A stretch of DNA of 64,000 nucleotides from Methylovulum sp. (GTDB lineage Bacteria > Pseudomonadota > Gammaproteobacteria > Methylococcales > Methylomonadaceae): contig NZ_JAQTZU010000016.1 of the NCBI RefSeq assembly GCF_028687615.1, positions 1-64,000 of the forward strand, written 5' to 3'. Position numbers and translations under genes: made by a program. The first letter of the stretch is position 1. Every line of letters begins with the position of its first letter. Under the pieces are notes generated by a model. It made no database searches. It was not told the DNA's origin and saw nothing but the letters and a program-made list of their open reading frames with translations. Positions 43,069 through 53,655 of the stretch are shown here, one piece after another.

Positions 43069-44166
43069 TTAAACCACTAAGACGCTTTTAATCACATCAA
43101 CAATTTCAGTGACTTCTTCGTCTTTTAAAAATGGGCAAATCGGCAGGGAGAAACAGTTGGCGGCGACGGACTCGGTCACAGGCAAGGACATGCCTTCGCA
43201 CTCTTCCTTAAACGCCTGTTGCTGATGCAGCGGCACGGGGTAATACACCGCACAGCCAATTTGTTTGGCTTGCAGGGCTTGCATGATTTCGTCGCGGCGT
43301 TCGGATAACACCGTGTATTGATGGTAAACATGCACCCCCAAACCGTCTTCGAAGGGCGTGGTAAGCGGCAGCCCCGCCATCAGCTTGGAATAAAGGTGCG
43401 CGACGCGGCGGCGGCCTTCGTTATATTGCTCCAGGCGTTTGAGTTTCGCCCGCAAGATCACCGCCTGCATTTCATCCAAACGGCTGTTGTAGCCGATGAT
43501 GTCGTGGTAATAACGGACATTGGAGCCGTGGTTACGCAATTGTTTCAGCGTAGCCGCCGTGCTATCAGAATTAGTGACGACCAGACCACCATCGCCAAAT
43601 GCGCCTAGATTTTTGCTAGGGAAAAAGCTAAAACCCGCCGCATCACCGATAGCCCCCGTTTGTTTGCCGTTGACGCTGGCGCCAAAGGATTGGCAGCAAT
43701 CTTCAATCAGTTTTAGGTCGTGTTCCTGACAAATTTCCACGATTTGCGCCATATCGGCAGGTTGCCCGAACAGATGCACGGGCATCACGGCTTTGGTGCG
43801 TGAGGTGATGGCTTTTAAGATCGCATCCGGTGCTATGTTGAAGGTGCGCGGGTCAATATCGACAAACACCGGCGTTGCGCCCACATATTTGATCGCTTCC
43901 GCCGTGGCGATAAAGGTAAACGCCGTGGTGATGACTTCATCGCCCTTCCCTATGCCTTCCGCCAACAAGGCCAAATGCAGCGCGTCCGTACCCGATGCTA
44001 CGCCAATCGCGTGTTTAACACCCAAATAAGCGGCACATTCTTGCTCAAAAGCCTGTACGTTCGGCCCTAAGATGAACGAGCAGTTTTCTATCGTTTGCGC
44101 CAAGCCCTGTTCAACTTCGTCTTTAATTTCAGCGTATTGGGCTTTGAGGTTTACCATTGGTATCAT
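43069..44166 (-). CDS. DegT/DnrJ/EryC1/StrS-family PLP aminotransferase
   Basis: A 365-residue fold-type I aminotransferase for nucleotide-sugar substrates. It has MVNLKAQYAEIKDEVEQGL, GVASGTDALHLALLA (phosphate binding), TAFTFIATAEAI, EDCCQSFGA, and the PLP Lys in SFFPSKNLGAFGDGG. It is probably a sugar aminotransferase of surface polysaccharide or lipopolysaccharide synthesis. No other sugar-modifying genes stand beside it. Confidence 0.9.
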   Translation of the reverse strand: MIPMVNLKAQYAEIKDEVEQGLAQTIENCSFILGPNVQAFEQECAAYLGVKHAIGVASGTDALHLALLAEGIGKGDEVITTAFTFIATAEAIKYVGATPVFVDIDPRTFNIAPDAILKAITSRTKAVMPVHLFGQPADMAQIVEICQEHDLKLIEDCCQSFGASVNGKQTGAIGDAAGFSFFPSKNLGAFGDGGLVVTNSDSTAATLKQLRNHGSNVRYYHDIIGYNSRLDEMQAVILRAKLKRLEQYNEGRRRVAHLYSKLMAGLPLTTPFEDGLGVHVYHQYTVLSERRDEIMQALQAKQIGCAVYYPVPLHQQQAFKEECEGMSLPVTESVAANCFSLPICPFLKDEEVTEIVDVIKSVLVV

Positions 44167-44274
44167 GTTTTTTCCTTGTTTCCACGGTTTTGTGGTGTGT
44201 TATTAATTTGAAACTTGTAGGATGTACCCGCAGGGCATAAAGGCCGAGGTACGAAGCCAATCAAAACCAAATAG

Positions 44275-44679
44275 CTAATCATTGGAAATTAACTGAATTT
44301 GCGGTTGATAAAATTTAAAATTGGCATCCGCCGAAACAATTGCCATATTTTCGCTTAATGCCGTTGCCAGCAAGAGTCGGTCGAATGGGTCGCGGTGTTC
44401 GGGTACGAGTGGAATTTTGCTATAGGATTCAATATGGGTAGTCTGTAAGTCAAGCAAATTAAAGGCATCTTGCTTGATAAGGCTTGCCAACATCGCTATA
44501 GGCAAATCCAGTTCAGGAAGTTTGCCTAATTTTTGCTTGATGGCGATTTCAAACAGGCTTATCTGACTGATGACAATGGTATTATTCCGATTGCCTAATA
44601 ATTTACGAATAGGGTGTTTCAATTTATGGCTATCAAGCTGATACCAAATAAGTATCTGGGTATCTATCAGATAATTCAT
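44275..44679 (-). CDS. PIN-domain toxin (VapC-like), third module
   Basis: A 134-residue PIN protein with Asp6 (MNYLIDTQILIWYQ), Glu in ISLFEIAIKQKLG, and the final acidic pair in HRDPFDRLLLATAL and IVSADANF. This version, with a WYQL-type start and PFDRLL, is the common VapC subgroup partnered with short DUF2281-like antitoxins. Its start overlaps the antitoxin by 4 bp. Confidence 0.87.
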   Translation of the reverse strand: MNYLIDTQILIWYQLDSHKLKHPIRKLLGNRNNTIVISQISLFEIAIKQKLGKLPELDLPIAMLASLIKQDAFNLLDLQTTHIESYSKIPLVPEHRDPFDRLLLATALSENMAIVSADANFKFYQPQIQLISND

Positions 44680-44909
44680 TCCATATACTCTTTTAAATCA
44701 TCTAACGGCTCATTGAAATCGTCAGGAATAGCATAGTTTTTTCCTTGCAAAACCCCTAATCGCAGTAGGCTACCAGGTTGGCGGTCAGGCAGAGTAGTTT
44801 CCACTTCTTCGAGAAAAGTGACTATCACTTTCATTTTTTTGCTTGTTGGTGGTGTTTCTTCAAAAATGATTTGACCGTTGTCAAAAATGCCATTGATTGC
44901 GGTATACAT
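44676..44909 (-). CDS. Antitoxin partner of the third PIN toxin
   Basis: A 77-residue protein starting MYTAINGIFDNGQIIFEETP, with the DUF2281-type beta start and the C-terminal GVLQGKNYAIPDDFNEPLDD segment expected to bind the toxin. ATG at 44909 is preferred because of AGAGG. Confidence 0.8.
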   Translation of the reverse strand: MYTAINGIFDNGQIIFEETPPTSKKMKVIVTFLEEVETTLPDRQPGSLLRLGVLQGKNYAIPDDFNEPLDDLKEYME

Positions 44910-45113
44910 AAGGCCTCTGTTGTTTTTAAACACGTCGCCCACCACCGAACGTGGGAGCTATGACAATGAATTCCCATTCCGAATTAAGGGGGGTGTTAGC
45001 CATGAATCATGACAATAGCTTTTTTTGATGAAGCGTATTGTTTACCCAACGACCAAATTGGGCGGTAATATTTATTAATTAGTACTTTGGCATTATTGAA
45101 TGAGTTAATTTTA

Positions 45114-45461
45114 CTATCTATTATCAAGCTTTTTCTTGGCTACATCAGCGGTGAAGCCGATTTTTTCAATGACTTGTCGGTATTCCACCTGCTCACGATT
45201 AGCCGTGTCAGCGATGATGCCGTTATCGGTGTTCGCTTCTTTTATCAGGCATTCGTAATACGTTTTGACGAATTGTTGCCAAGTGTTGATAGCCGCGACA
45301 CTTTTATTGAAGGTATCAACAGTGCTGTCATCGATGGTTGGAGGCGGGGGTTTTATGCCGCAACTGCGGGGGGTCCAACTCCCATTAACCAAGATGCCGG
45401 CATGGGCAAAGCCGGTAAATTGAAACAGCATGAGACTAATGGCAAAAACATAAGGTTTCAT
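45114..45461 (-). CDS. Small secreted protein of unknown function
   Basis: A 115-residue protein with signal peptide MKPYVFAISLMLFQFTGFAHA. The mature part is about 94 residues with two Cys (RSCGIKPPPP and YYECLIKEA) that could form a disulfide and a helical C-terminal half ending KIGFTADVAKKKLDNR. GGGAG precedes the ATG at 45461. No family recognised. It is flanked by about 200 bp of non-coding DNA on each side. Confidence 0.6.
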   Translation of the reverse strand: MKPYVFAISLMLFQFTGFAHAGILVNGSWTPRSCGIKPPPPTIDDSTVDTFNKSVAAINTWQQFVKTYYECLIKEANTDNGIIADTANREQVEYRQVIEKIGFTADVAKKKLDNR

Positions 45462-45494
45462 AAAAATCTCCCGTTGTAGAAAAAACCTTGCCAT

Positions 45495-45787
45495 TCTACT
45501 GCAATCGTAAACTCATGCCAGGTTTGTTTAATGTCGTTTTTAAGTTCAGCAACCGGATATTTTTGTTTACTTTTGACAAGCGTGATGAGAAGAGGCAGTT
45601 TATCTTAGACAGTTGAAATAACAGTGTCATACAGCATAACTAATAACGTTGTATAACACGGCATCTCAGGAAAGACGCATTACCACAATGCAAAAAACTA
45701 CCGGCGCGACGGCAATCAATATTACCTTGAAACCCGGTGTGGAAACCTATGGGAATCTGGCAAGACCTTGTGACAATCAAATAACAC
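45495..45787. other. Intergenic region, no gene seen
   Basis: About 290 bp between the small secreted-protein gene and the fbp stop. It has no reading frame with a sensible start and no strong palindrome. It should contain the promoter of the secreted protein and the fbp 3' end. Confidence 0.4.
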
Positions 45788-46792
45788 TTAAGCGTCCTGA
45801 TGGTAACGGATGATCCGTTCCACTTCATTTTTGGAACCCAGAACCACTGGCACCCGCTGATGTATGCCAGTCGGTTTAATATCCAGTATCCGCTCACGTC
45901 CTGTAGAACATAAACCACCTGCTTGTTCAATGATGAACGCCATCGGGTTGGCTTCGTACATAATCCGTAATTTCGCCGGTTTGGCTGGATCACGGTTATC
46001 CAGGGGATAAAGAAACACCCCGCCCCGAGTCAGGATGCGGTAAACATCGGCGACAAACGAGGCCACCCAGCGCATGTTAAAGTCTTTTTCCCTAAGCCCT
46101 TCTTTTCCTTGTAAGCATTCATCGATATAGCGTTGCACGGGCGGTTCCCAAAACCGTTGGTTGGACATGTTGATGGCAAATTCACTGGTTTCCTCCGGGA
46201 CGCGCATATTCGGATGTGTCAGTATAAATTCGCCAATATCCTGATCCAGGGTGAAGCCGTTGACCCCTTTGCCCGTAGTCAAAACCAGCATGGTTGACGG
46301 CCCATAAAGCACAAAGCCGGCACAGGCTTGTTCAGAACCCTTGGCCAGAAAATCATCCAGCGTCGGTTCTATGCCCTCACGGCAACGCAACACGGAAAAA
46401 ATGGTGCCCACCGCCAAATTGACATCAATATTGGATGAACCATCGAGCGGGTCAAACAGCACCAGATATTTGCCTTTGGGATAGTTCGCCGGAATGGTGA
46501 TCACATCATCCAGTTCTTCCGACGCCATGCCTGCCAGGTGTCCGGTCCAATTCAGTTGATTGACCATAATTTCATGAGTGATGATGTCCAGCTTTTTCTG
46601 GATTTCCCCCTGCACATTTTCCGACCCGGCGCTGCCCAGTACGCCTATCAATTGGCCTCTGTTGACTTTATTGGCGATTTGTTTGCAGGCGGTGATGATA
46701 TTATTCAAAAGCAACGTAAACGTACCGGAAGCTTCCGGCAGTCCGCGTTGCTGTTCGATAATAAATCGGGTCAATGTCACTTTGTTGGTCAT
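45788..46792 (-). CDS. fbp: Class I fructose-1,6-bisphosphatase
   Basis: A 334-residue enzyme of gluconeogenesis (and of sugar-phosphate cycles of C1 growth). It starts [20 protein letters not shown] (46792; longer readings add non-conserved residues). Metal-binding and catalytic blocks are complete: [40 protein letters not shown] and [20 protein letters not shown]. Nothing suggests a fusion or truncation. It lies alone. Confidence 0.94.
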   Translation of the reverse strand: MTNKVTLTRFIIEQQRGLPEASGTFTLLLNNIITACKQIANKVNRGQLIGVLGSAGSENVQGEIQKKLDIITHEIMVNQLNWTGHLAGMASEELDDVITIPANYPKGKYLVLFDPLDGSSNIDVNLAVGTIFSVLRCREGIEPTLDDFLAKGSEQACAGFVLYGPSTMLVLTTGKGVNGFTLDQDIGEFILTHPNMRVPEETSEFAINMSNQRFWEPPVQRYIDECLQGKEGLREKDFNMRWVASFVADVYRILTRGGVFLYPLDNRDPAKPAKLRIMYEANPMAFIIEQAGGLCSTGRERILDIKPTGIHQRVPVVLGSKNEVERIIRYHQDA

Positions 46793-47002
46793 AAAATGCT
46801 CTGCTCTGTTGATAGTAAAATTTTGTTTAGGCTCATCTGCCTGGCGCACAAACAGCCGGATAGGATGCTTCTCTGCCAAGTTTTAAACAAGAAAAAGAAC
46901 CAGCTTAGGTAACTTTGAATGTTAAAGAATATCAAAAACCGGGAATGTCAAAAACGGACGCTTAAAACGCTATGTTGAATTTTTGGAGCGATTTTGTAGT
47001 TA

Positions 47003-47275
47003 TCACTTTGTTTTAATGTAACTATTGTAAATCTTGAAAGAAAGGATGGTGGCAGCCAGTATGAAAGTGACGATATTCGCAAAAATGATGGCATTATCAG
47101 CAATATAAACGCCATAAACCAGCCAACAAAACACGCCGCTAGTAAACAGGCTATACATGCCCATTGATAAGGAATCGGTGTCCCGGGTTTTAATGGTCAA
47201 AATGGCTTGCGGTAAAAACGAACTGGTGGTTAACACGGCGGCTACATAGCCGATGATCTCAGGCGTGATGTTCAT
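47003..47275 (-). CDS. SemiSWEET-type sugar transporter
   Basis: A 90-residue protein with three membrane helices and one PQ-loop repeat: IGYVAAVLTTSSFLPQAILT with the PQ motif, SMGMYSLFTSGVFCWLVYG and IIFANIVTFILAATILSFK. SemiSWEETs dimerise to move small sugars down their gradient. It is not in an obvious operon. Confidence 0.88.
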   Translation of the reverse strand: MNITPEIIGYVAAVLTTSSFLPQAILTIKTRDTDSLSMGMYSLFTSGVFCWLVYGVYIADNAIIFANIVTFILAATILSFKIYNSYIKTK

Positions 47276-47395
47276 AGATGGATGTTGGGGTTTGTTTTAA
47301 CACAAAAATTGCGTTAAACGGGAAAATACCGCGTTGGTATTTAGTCTAGTGAGTCAATATCGACGTGTCAACACAGGCGTAACACAGAGAAATTG

Positions 47396-47884
47396 CTAGG
47401 CATCAGGATATATCGCTTTGATCCGGGTTCCCAACAAATAATCAAACCAAGGCCAAGTCACACACCAATTTCCGCTACAGCTTGGTTCAATGCAAAGATG
47501 ATGGTCATAATGCCAACGCAGATGTTGTTTGGCCCAACCAGGATCAAGATGGGCCTTGCGATGTTTGTAATAATAAAGTGCCAAAGACATATAAAGGGCG
47601 CTGATAAACGAGGGGAGCAGGAAAAATAACGGCAGATGTAGCAACACAATACCTCCTAAAACCACCAGCTCCTTGCTTTGGGTGTTCCACGTCATCAGGC
47701 TGATGGTTTTATATCCTGGGTCAAGCATTCCCTGTCTGATGCAGACGGCATGATGTTCATGCAGGTGATATGCCCAAAAACCGTGGGCATTTTTTCCCAA
47801 CCCATGCAGGATATATTTGTGCATCAGCCATTCACCTGCATTGGCATACAACAATCCCAACAAGAAATAGCTGACCATTAACAA
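47396..47884 (-). CDS. Small fatty-acid hydroxylase/sterol desaturase-type membrane protein
   Basis: A 162-residue protein with the di-iron histidine boxes HKYILHG, HLHEHH, HRKAHLD and HLRWHYDHH between hydrophobic stretches. The family uses O2 to hydroxylate or desaturate lipids or sterol-like substrates. It is shorter than most family members (about 160 against 200-300), yet the His boxes are complete. It starts 4 bp after the end of hemF in the same direction, so the two are probably co-transcribed. Confidence 0.8.
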   Translation of the reverse strand: MLMVSYFLLGLLYANAGEWLMHKYILHGLGKNAHGFWAYHLHEHHAVCIRQGMLDPGYKTISLMTWNTQSKELVVLGGIVLLHLPLFFLLPSFISALYMSLALYYYKHRKAHLDPGWAKQHLRWHYDHHLCIEPSCSGNWCVTWPWFDYLLGTRIKAIYPDA

Positions 47885-47888
47885 CGGC

Positions 47889-49108
<1,220 letters not shown>

Positions 49109-49462
49109 ATGACCGTGCAAACCATACTCACAGACTTAAATGGCACTTGCGAAAATATCCAAGCTTCCGCCCTTATATCAACCGATGGCTTAGTCATTGC
49201 CGAAGCCTTACCGCAAAATATGGACGAAGATACTTTGGGGGCTATCAGTGCCGCTTTGCATTCTGTAGGGACGCGCGGTATCGAAGAACTAGCGGATGGT
49301 GTCTTGGAATACATATTAGTCAAAAGTTCTGAGAATTATATTTTAATGACCCATGTCGGCAAAGAGGTCATATTGACTGTCATATTAAAATCCCAAGCTG
49401 AGCTTGACTTTGTGATGTCGAATATCAGGTACGCCATAGAAAAAATAATGGCCCATATTTGA
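49109..49462 (+). CDS. Roadblock/LC7-domain protein
   Basis: A 117-residue single-domain protein: ASALISTDGLVIAEALPQNM, LGAISAALHSVGTRGIEELA and a beta sheet GVLEYILVKSSENYILMTHV, the roadblock/LC7 fold. Such proteins regulate small Ras-like GTPases (MglB with MglA) or act in unknown dimeric roles. No GTPase gene is next to it, so its partner lies elsewhere or it works alone. Confidence 0.85.
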   Translation: MTVQTILTDLNGTCENIQASALISTDGLVIAEALPQNMDEDTLGAISAALHSVGTRGIEELADGVLEYILVKSSENYILMTHVGKEVILTVILKSQAELDFVMSNIRYAIEKIMAHI

Positions 49463-49923
49463 TTTTATGTCAAAACAGCCAGGTAATTAGGGGGCATTAA
49501 ATTTTACCCAGGCTGCTTTCTGATGCCCATTACGGATAATAATATGTAATCTATTGTTTTTTAATGGAATAAATATTTAGCAATGGCTCTAAAAAACATG
49601 GAGATTGGCATAGTTTACCGCTTAATAAACTTTTATTGGGTGCTCCGCTCCAGTGCTTCGTGGCAGTTTTACTGCCCACCTTTTCATCCTGGCCGCTACA
49701 GGCGTCTCCTACGCAAACGCCCTTGGTGGCTTCCATCGAATTTCTCAAACTTCCGGGCAACCACAAAAGTTTTTCGGATATATTCAGCGGTGATGCCTGC
49801 AATATCATCCCCCCTTGCGGACAGTGCCTCCATGCCCACCACCCCCTAAATTTAGAAAACGCAATTTTTAAACGGCGTTTTTATGGGATAATCAGACTTT
49901 TTCATTTCCGATTGTGAACAGCC
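49463..49923. other. Intergenic region with possible gene debris
   Basis: A CAGCC...GGCTG-type pairing near 49471-49512 may end the roadblock transcript. On the minus strand 49696-49833 reads MEALSARGDDIAGITAEYIR followed by KTFVVARKFEKFDGSHQG, which has protein-like composition but is only 45 codons and has no known family. It may be a remnant. No other gene is seen. Confidence 0.35.
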
Positions 49924-50814
49924 ATGATTTATCCCACTATTGAATCCTTTGTCGGCAATACGCCATTGGTCCGGCTGCAACGTTTGCCTGGCGAAACCAG
50001 CAACACCATCCTCGCCAAATTGGAAGGCAATAACCCGGCCGGTTCGGTCAAAGACCGCCCGGCCCTGAGCATGATCAATCACGCCGAAGCCAGGGGCGAC
50101 ATCAAACCGGGTGACCGGCTCATCGAAGCGACCAGCGGCAACACCGGCATCGCATTGGCGATGGCGGCGGCGATTAAAGGCTATAAAATGACCTTGATTA
50201 TGCCGGACAATATGAGCGAGGAACGCCGGGCGTCGATGAAAGCCTACGGTGCCGACATTATCCTGACCCCTGCTGCCGGCAGCATGGAAGCGGCGATTGA
50301 TTTGGCGCGGAGCATGGAAGCCGCCGGCGAAGGTAAAATCCTCGACCAGTTTGCCAATCCCGACAATCCCCTTGCCCATTATGAAGGTACCGGCCCTGAA
50401 ATCTGGCGGGACACGCACGGGCAAATCACCCATTTTGTCAGCTCTATGGGAACCACCGGAACCATTATGGGGACGTCCCGCTTTCTAAAAGAGCAAAACC
50501 CCAATATCCAAATTGTCGGCGTACAACCGGAAGGCAAATCCAAAATCCCTGGCATCCGCCGTTGGCCCCAAGCATATCTCCCTAAAATTTATCAAGCCGA
50601 TAGGGTTGACCGCATTATTGATGTCGACCAAGACGTTGCCGAACAAACCACCCGCGCCCTTGCGGCAAGGGAAGGCATTTTTGGCGGCATTTCTTCGGGT
50701 GGTGCCGTTTCAGCGGCTTTGCGTTTATCAGCCGAAGTCGAAAATGCCGTGATCGTGGTCATTATTTGTGACCGTGGCGACCGCTATTTATCGACGGGGG
50801 TTTTTCCGGGCTAG
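49924..50814 (+). CDS. cysM: Cysteine synthase B
   Basis: A 296-residue PLP enzyme making cysteine from O-acetylserine and sulfide or thiosulfate. PLP Lys43 in NNPAGSVKDRPAL, the substrate loop EATSGNTGIALAMA, and GTTGTIMGTSRFL. RRWPQAYLPKIYQ is typical for CysM rather than CysK. cysM followed by rlmD is a conserved gammaproteobacterial order. Confidence 0.94.
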   Translation: MIYPTIESFVGNTPLVRLQRLPGETSNTILAKLEGNNPAGSVKDRPALSMINHAEARGDIKPGDRLIEATSGNTGIALAMAAAIKGYKMTLIMPDNMSEERRASMKAYGADIILTPAAGSMEAAIDLARSMEAAGEGKILDQFANPDNPLAHYEGTGPEIWRDTHGQITHFVSSMGTTGTIMGTSRFLKEQNPNIQIVGVQPEGKSKIPGIRRWPQAYLPKIYQADRVDRIIDVDQDVAEQTTRALAAREGIFGGISSGGAVSAALRLSAEVENAVIVVIICDRGDRYLSTGVFPG

Positions 50815-50897
50815 AACTTTAACTCCATTCTCATTGGAAATTTTAGTTTTCTACATAAATTTGGCTTATCCCCCATTCCTAAAAATACCAACACAGC

Positions 50898-52235
50898 ATG
50901 GCCCGAACTCGAACCAGAACCCGCAAATTGCCCGAAAATCCAGTCACCGTCACTATCGAATCCCTGACCCACGATGGCCGTGGCGTCGCCCATGTCGATG
51001 GTAAAGTTGTTTTTATTGACGAAGCCCTGCCGGGTGAAGCAGTTGAATTTATTTACACCGACAGCCGTAAAGATTATGCCGAAGGCAAGGTCATCAAGCT
51101 ATTGAGCCGCGCCGAAGACAGGGTGGATGCACAATGCCCGCATTACGGCGTGTGCGGCGGTTGCAGTTTCCAGCATGTCGAATCATCGGCACAAATCCGC
51201 ATCAAGCAAGGTTTGTTGACCGAACAATTCAAACGCATAGGCAAAGTGGATATCCCGGAACTTTGGGAGCCATTGCAAGGCCCGCATTGGGGTTATCGCC
51301 GCAAAGCGCGGATGGGCGTCAAATATGTCGCCAAGAAAAACCGGGTGCTGGTGGGATTTCGGGAAAAACGCCATCAATATCTGGCAGAAATTGACAACTG
51401 CATCGTCATGCACCCGTTGGTCGGCACAAAGCTTGTGGCTCTGGGCGAAATGATAGAAAGTTTGACCATCCGCGAGAAAATCCCGCAAATCGAAGTGGCT
51501 ATTGGTGATGACGATTGTGTTTTAGCCATCCGTGTCCTGGAACCGCCTTCGCCTGAAGACATTGAAAAAATGCGTGTGTTTGCCCATGAAAACGCCATTA
51601 GCCTGTGCCTGCAAAGCAAAGGCCCGGATACTATTGTCCCGCTACCCGGCGAACCCGAAATCATACCGACTTATCGTCTGCCCGATCAAAACATCGAATT
51701 TGCATTTCGCCCGGCGATGTTTACGCAAGTCAATTACGAAATTAACCGGCAAATGATCAACCGTGTGCTGGACATCCTGGATTTGAACGCCGATGATAAA
51801 GTGCTGGATTTGTTTTGTGGGCTCGGTAATTTTACCCTGCCGATGGCAAGCAAAGCGGGGCATGTCGTGGGTATTGAAGGCGACCAGCCCTTGGTCAACC
51901 ATGCCAAGGCCAATGCCTTGCACAACCACATCGAAAATGTCGAGTTTTACGCCGCCGACTTGAGCAAAGAGTTGGGCGACCAAGCTTGGGCGCGACAACA
52001 ATATAACAAAATCCTGCTCGATCCTTCCAGGGCGGGCGCATCTGAAGTCTTGCCGCATTTAAAAAACTGGCAGCCGGAACGGATTGTTTATGTCTCCTGT
52101 AATCCATCCACCCTAGCCCGCGATGCCGGAATTTTGGTCAATGAACTAGGCTACCAGTTGGTGAAAGCAGGCGTGATGGATATGTTCCCCCAGACTGGAC
52201 ATGTTGAATCCATTGCCTTGTTTTGTAAGCATTGA
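50898..52235 (+). CDS. rlmD: 23S rRNA (uracil(1939)-C(5))-methyltransferase
   Basis: A 445-residue enzyme with an N-terminal TRAM domain (VTIESLTHDGRGVAHVDGKV), an Fe-S binding cluster of Cys (CPHYGVCGGCSFQH), and a C-terminal SAM-methyltransferase core: VLDLFCGLGNFTLPMA, the nucleophile Cys in VYVSCNPSTLARD and DMFPQTGHVESIALF. Complete. Confidence 0.95.
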   Translation: MARTRTRTRKLPENPVTVTIESLTHDGRGVAHVDGKVVFIDEALPGEAVEFIYTDSRKDYAEGKVIKLLSRAEDRVDAQCPHYGVCGGCSFQHVESSAQIRIKQGLLTEQFKRIGKVDIPELWEPLQGPHWGYRRKARMGVKYVAKKNRVLVGFREKRHQYLAEIDNCIVMHPLVGTKLVALGEMIESLTIREKIPQIEVAIGDDDCVLAIRVLEPPSPEDIEKMRVFAHENAISLCLQSKGPDTIVPLPGEPEIIPTYRLPDQNIEFAFRPAMFTQVNYEINRQMINRVLDILDLNADDKVLDLFCGLGNFTLPMASKAGHVVGIEGDQPLVNHAKANALHNHIENVEFYAADLSKELGDQAWARQQYNKILLDPSRAGASEVLPHLKNWQPERIVYVSCNPSTLARDAGILVNELGYQLVKAGVMDMFPQTGHVESIALFCKH

Positions 52236-52577
52236 AAGGAAGTTTACTGGCGTTGTAAGTTATTTGTCACAGTGCGTTGGTATGATTTTTTTTGTTGGAT
52301 GGATTTCTACAAAAATAAAGTGAATGTTTCACATAAATCATGTAAATTTCTACATTAAGAAATAAGTTAGATTGGCTGGCATCTACAAAAAAACAAGCAA
52401 ATAAACAGACCTGTTTAGATTGTTTTAGTCGTGTTGCAACAAAATCTGCAAGCTCTCCCAACAAATAAAAAACTTTTTTCATAAATCCAAACATAGCGTG
52501 GCTTTGATTTTGCTACAAAACTAGGCCATCACTTAACTCTTATTCAAACCGTTATCTTTTGTAAATCAAACAATCTT
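52236..52577. other. AT-rich intergenic region upstream of the propeller gene
   Basis: About 340 bp with no supported gene. A minus-strand frame of 75 codons (52267-52494) lacks family resemblance. It should contain the promoter of the five-repeat protein. Confidence 0.4.
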
Positions 52578-53435
52578 ATGGCTGCAAATTTCCAAAACTA
52601 TATTCTGCAAACTGGCACGGCTTTGCACCAAACTGATGAAACATTTGCATTTGCCCTAGCGGATTGGGATGGCGATAGCCGCCCAGATTTATTCATTGTT
52701 AAAAAAAGCAACACCGGCACGGGCGGTACAGAAGTCAGCATCTTGTCCGGGGCATCCAGTTTCCAGAATTTTTTGCTCCAAACGGGCACTGCGTTGCACC
52801 AAACCGACCATATTTTTGATTTTGCCGTGGTGGATTGGAATAACGACGGCTGGCCTGATTTGTTCATTATAAAAAAAAGCAATACCGGGACTGGCAGCAC
52901 GGAAGTCAGCATCTTGTCCGGTGCAAGCAATTTTCAGGACTATCTGTTACAAACTGGCACACCTTTGCATCAGACCGATGAATCGTTTGCTTTTGCACTG
53001 GCTGACTGGACGGGCGATGGCAAGCCTGATTTGTTCATCATCAAAAAAAGCAACACCGGCACGGACAGTACGGAAATCAGCATCTTATCGGGAGCTTCTA
53101 GTTTTCAAGAATATCTGTTACAAACCGGCACTGTATTGCATCAAACTGACCATAGCTTTGATTTTGCCGTGGCGGATTGGAATAATGATGGCTGGCCTGA
53201 TTTGGTCATCATCAAAAAAAACAATACCGATACCCAAAGTACAGAAGTCAGTGTTTTGTCCGGGGCGATGAACTTCCAGCAATATCTGCTTCAAACTGGC
53301 ACCCCCCAACATGAAACCGACCATAACTTTACCTTTACCGTAACCGACTGGAATAAGCAAGATGGCTGCGATTTGGCCATTGTCAAAAAAGGCCAAACCG
53401 GCACGGGCAGTACGGAAATCAGCATCTTGCGCTAG
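52578..53435 (+). CDS. Five-blade repeat protein (VCBS/FG-GAP-like propeller)
   Basis: A 285-residue protein made of exactly five 57-residue repeats and nothing else. Each repeat has FQ-Y-LQTGT-LHQTD, F-FA-ADW-DG-PDL, I-KK-NTGT-STEVSILSG. The acidic loop (DWDGDSRPD, DWNNDGWPD, DWTGDGKPD) resembles calcium-binding FG-GAP/VCBS loops. Repeats 1 and 3 are most alike, as are 2 and 4, so a two-repeat unit has been duplicated. There is no signal peptide, so it is either cytosolic or exported by a leaderless route. It fits a closed five-bladed beta-propeller, perhaps carbohydrate-binding; function unknown. Confidence 0.8.
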   Translation: MAANFQNYILQTGTALHQTDETFAFALADWDGDSRPDLFIVKKSNTGTGGTEVSILSGASSFQNFLLQTGTALHQTDHIFDFAVVDWNNDGWPDLFIIKKSNTGTGSTEVSILSGASNFQDYLLQTGTPLHQTDESFAFALADWTGDGKPDLFIIKKSNTGTDSTEISILSGASSFQEYLLQTGTVLHQTDHSFDFAVADWNNDGWPDLVIIKKNNTDTQSTEVSVLSGAMNFQQYLLQTGTPQHETDHNFTFTVTDWNKQDGCDLAIVKKGQTGTGSTEISILR

Positions 53436-53655
53436 GATCACCAAAAACATAACAACCGCTGGTGATACGGTATTCGTTTTAAGCAGATCTGACGAGCATC
53501 GCCGAAATACACAAAAACGAGAGCGACATGGGCAACCTGATTATTTTTATACGCCGTTACGTTTTCGGGTCTTTCGTGTATTTCGTGGACAACTGCTTAA
53601 CATCTGAAGTGTTGGTAGTCTGTATAATCGTAAATTTTTACCCAAAATAGGCGCA

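Noticed and set aside
49636..49917. Plus-strand frame ending near cysM
   Set aside because: No family motif and it runs into the cysM leader; the minus-strand 45-codon frame is more protein-like but also unproven.
52267..52494. 75-codon minus-strand frame upstream of the propeller gene
   Set aside because: AT-rich with no recognisable motif or conserved neighbour; kept only as intergenic.
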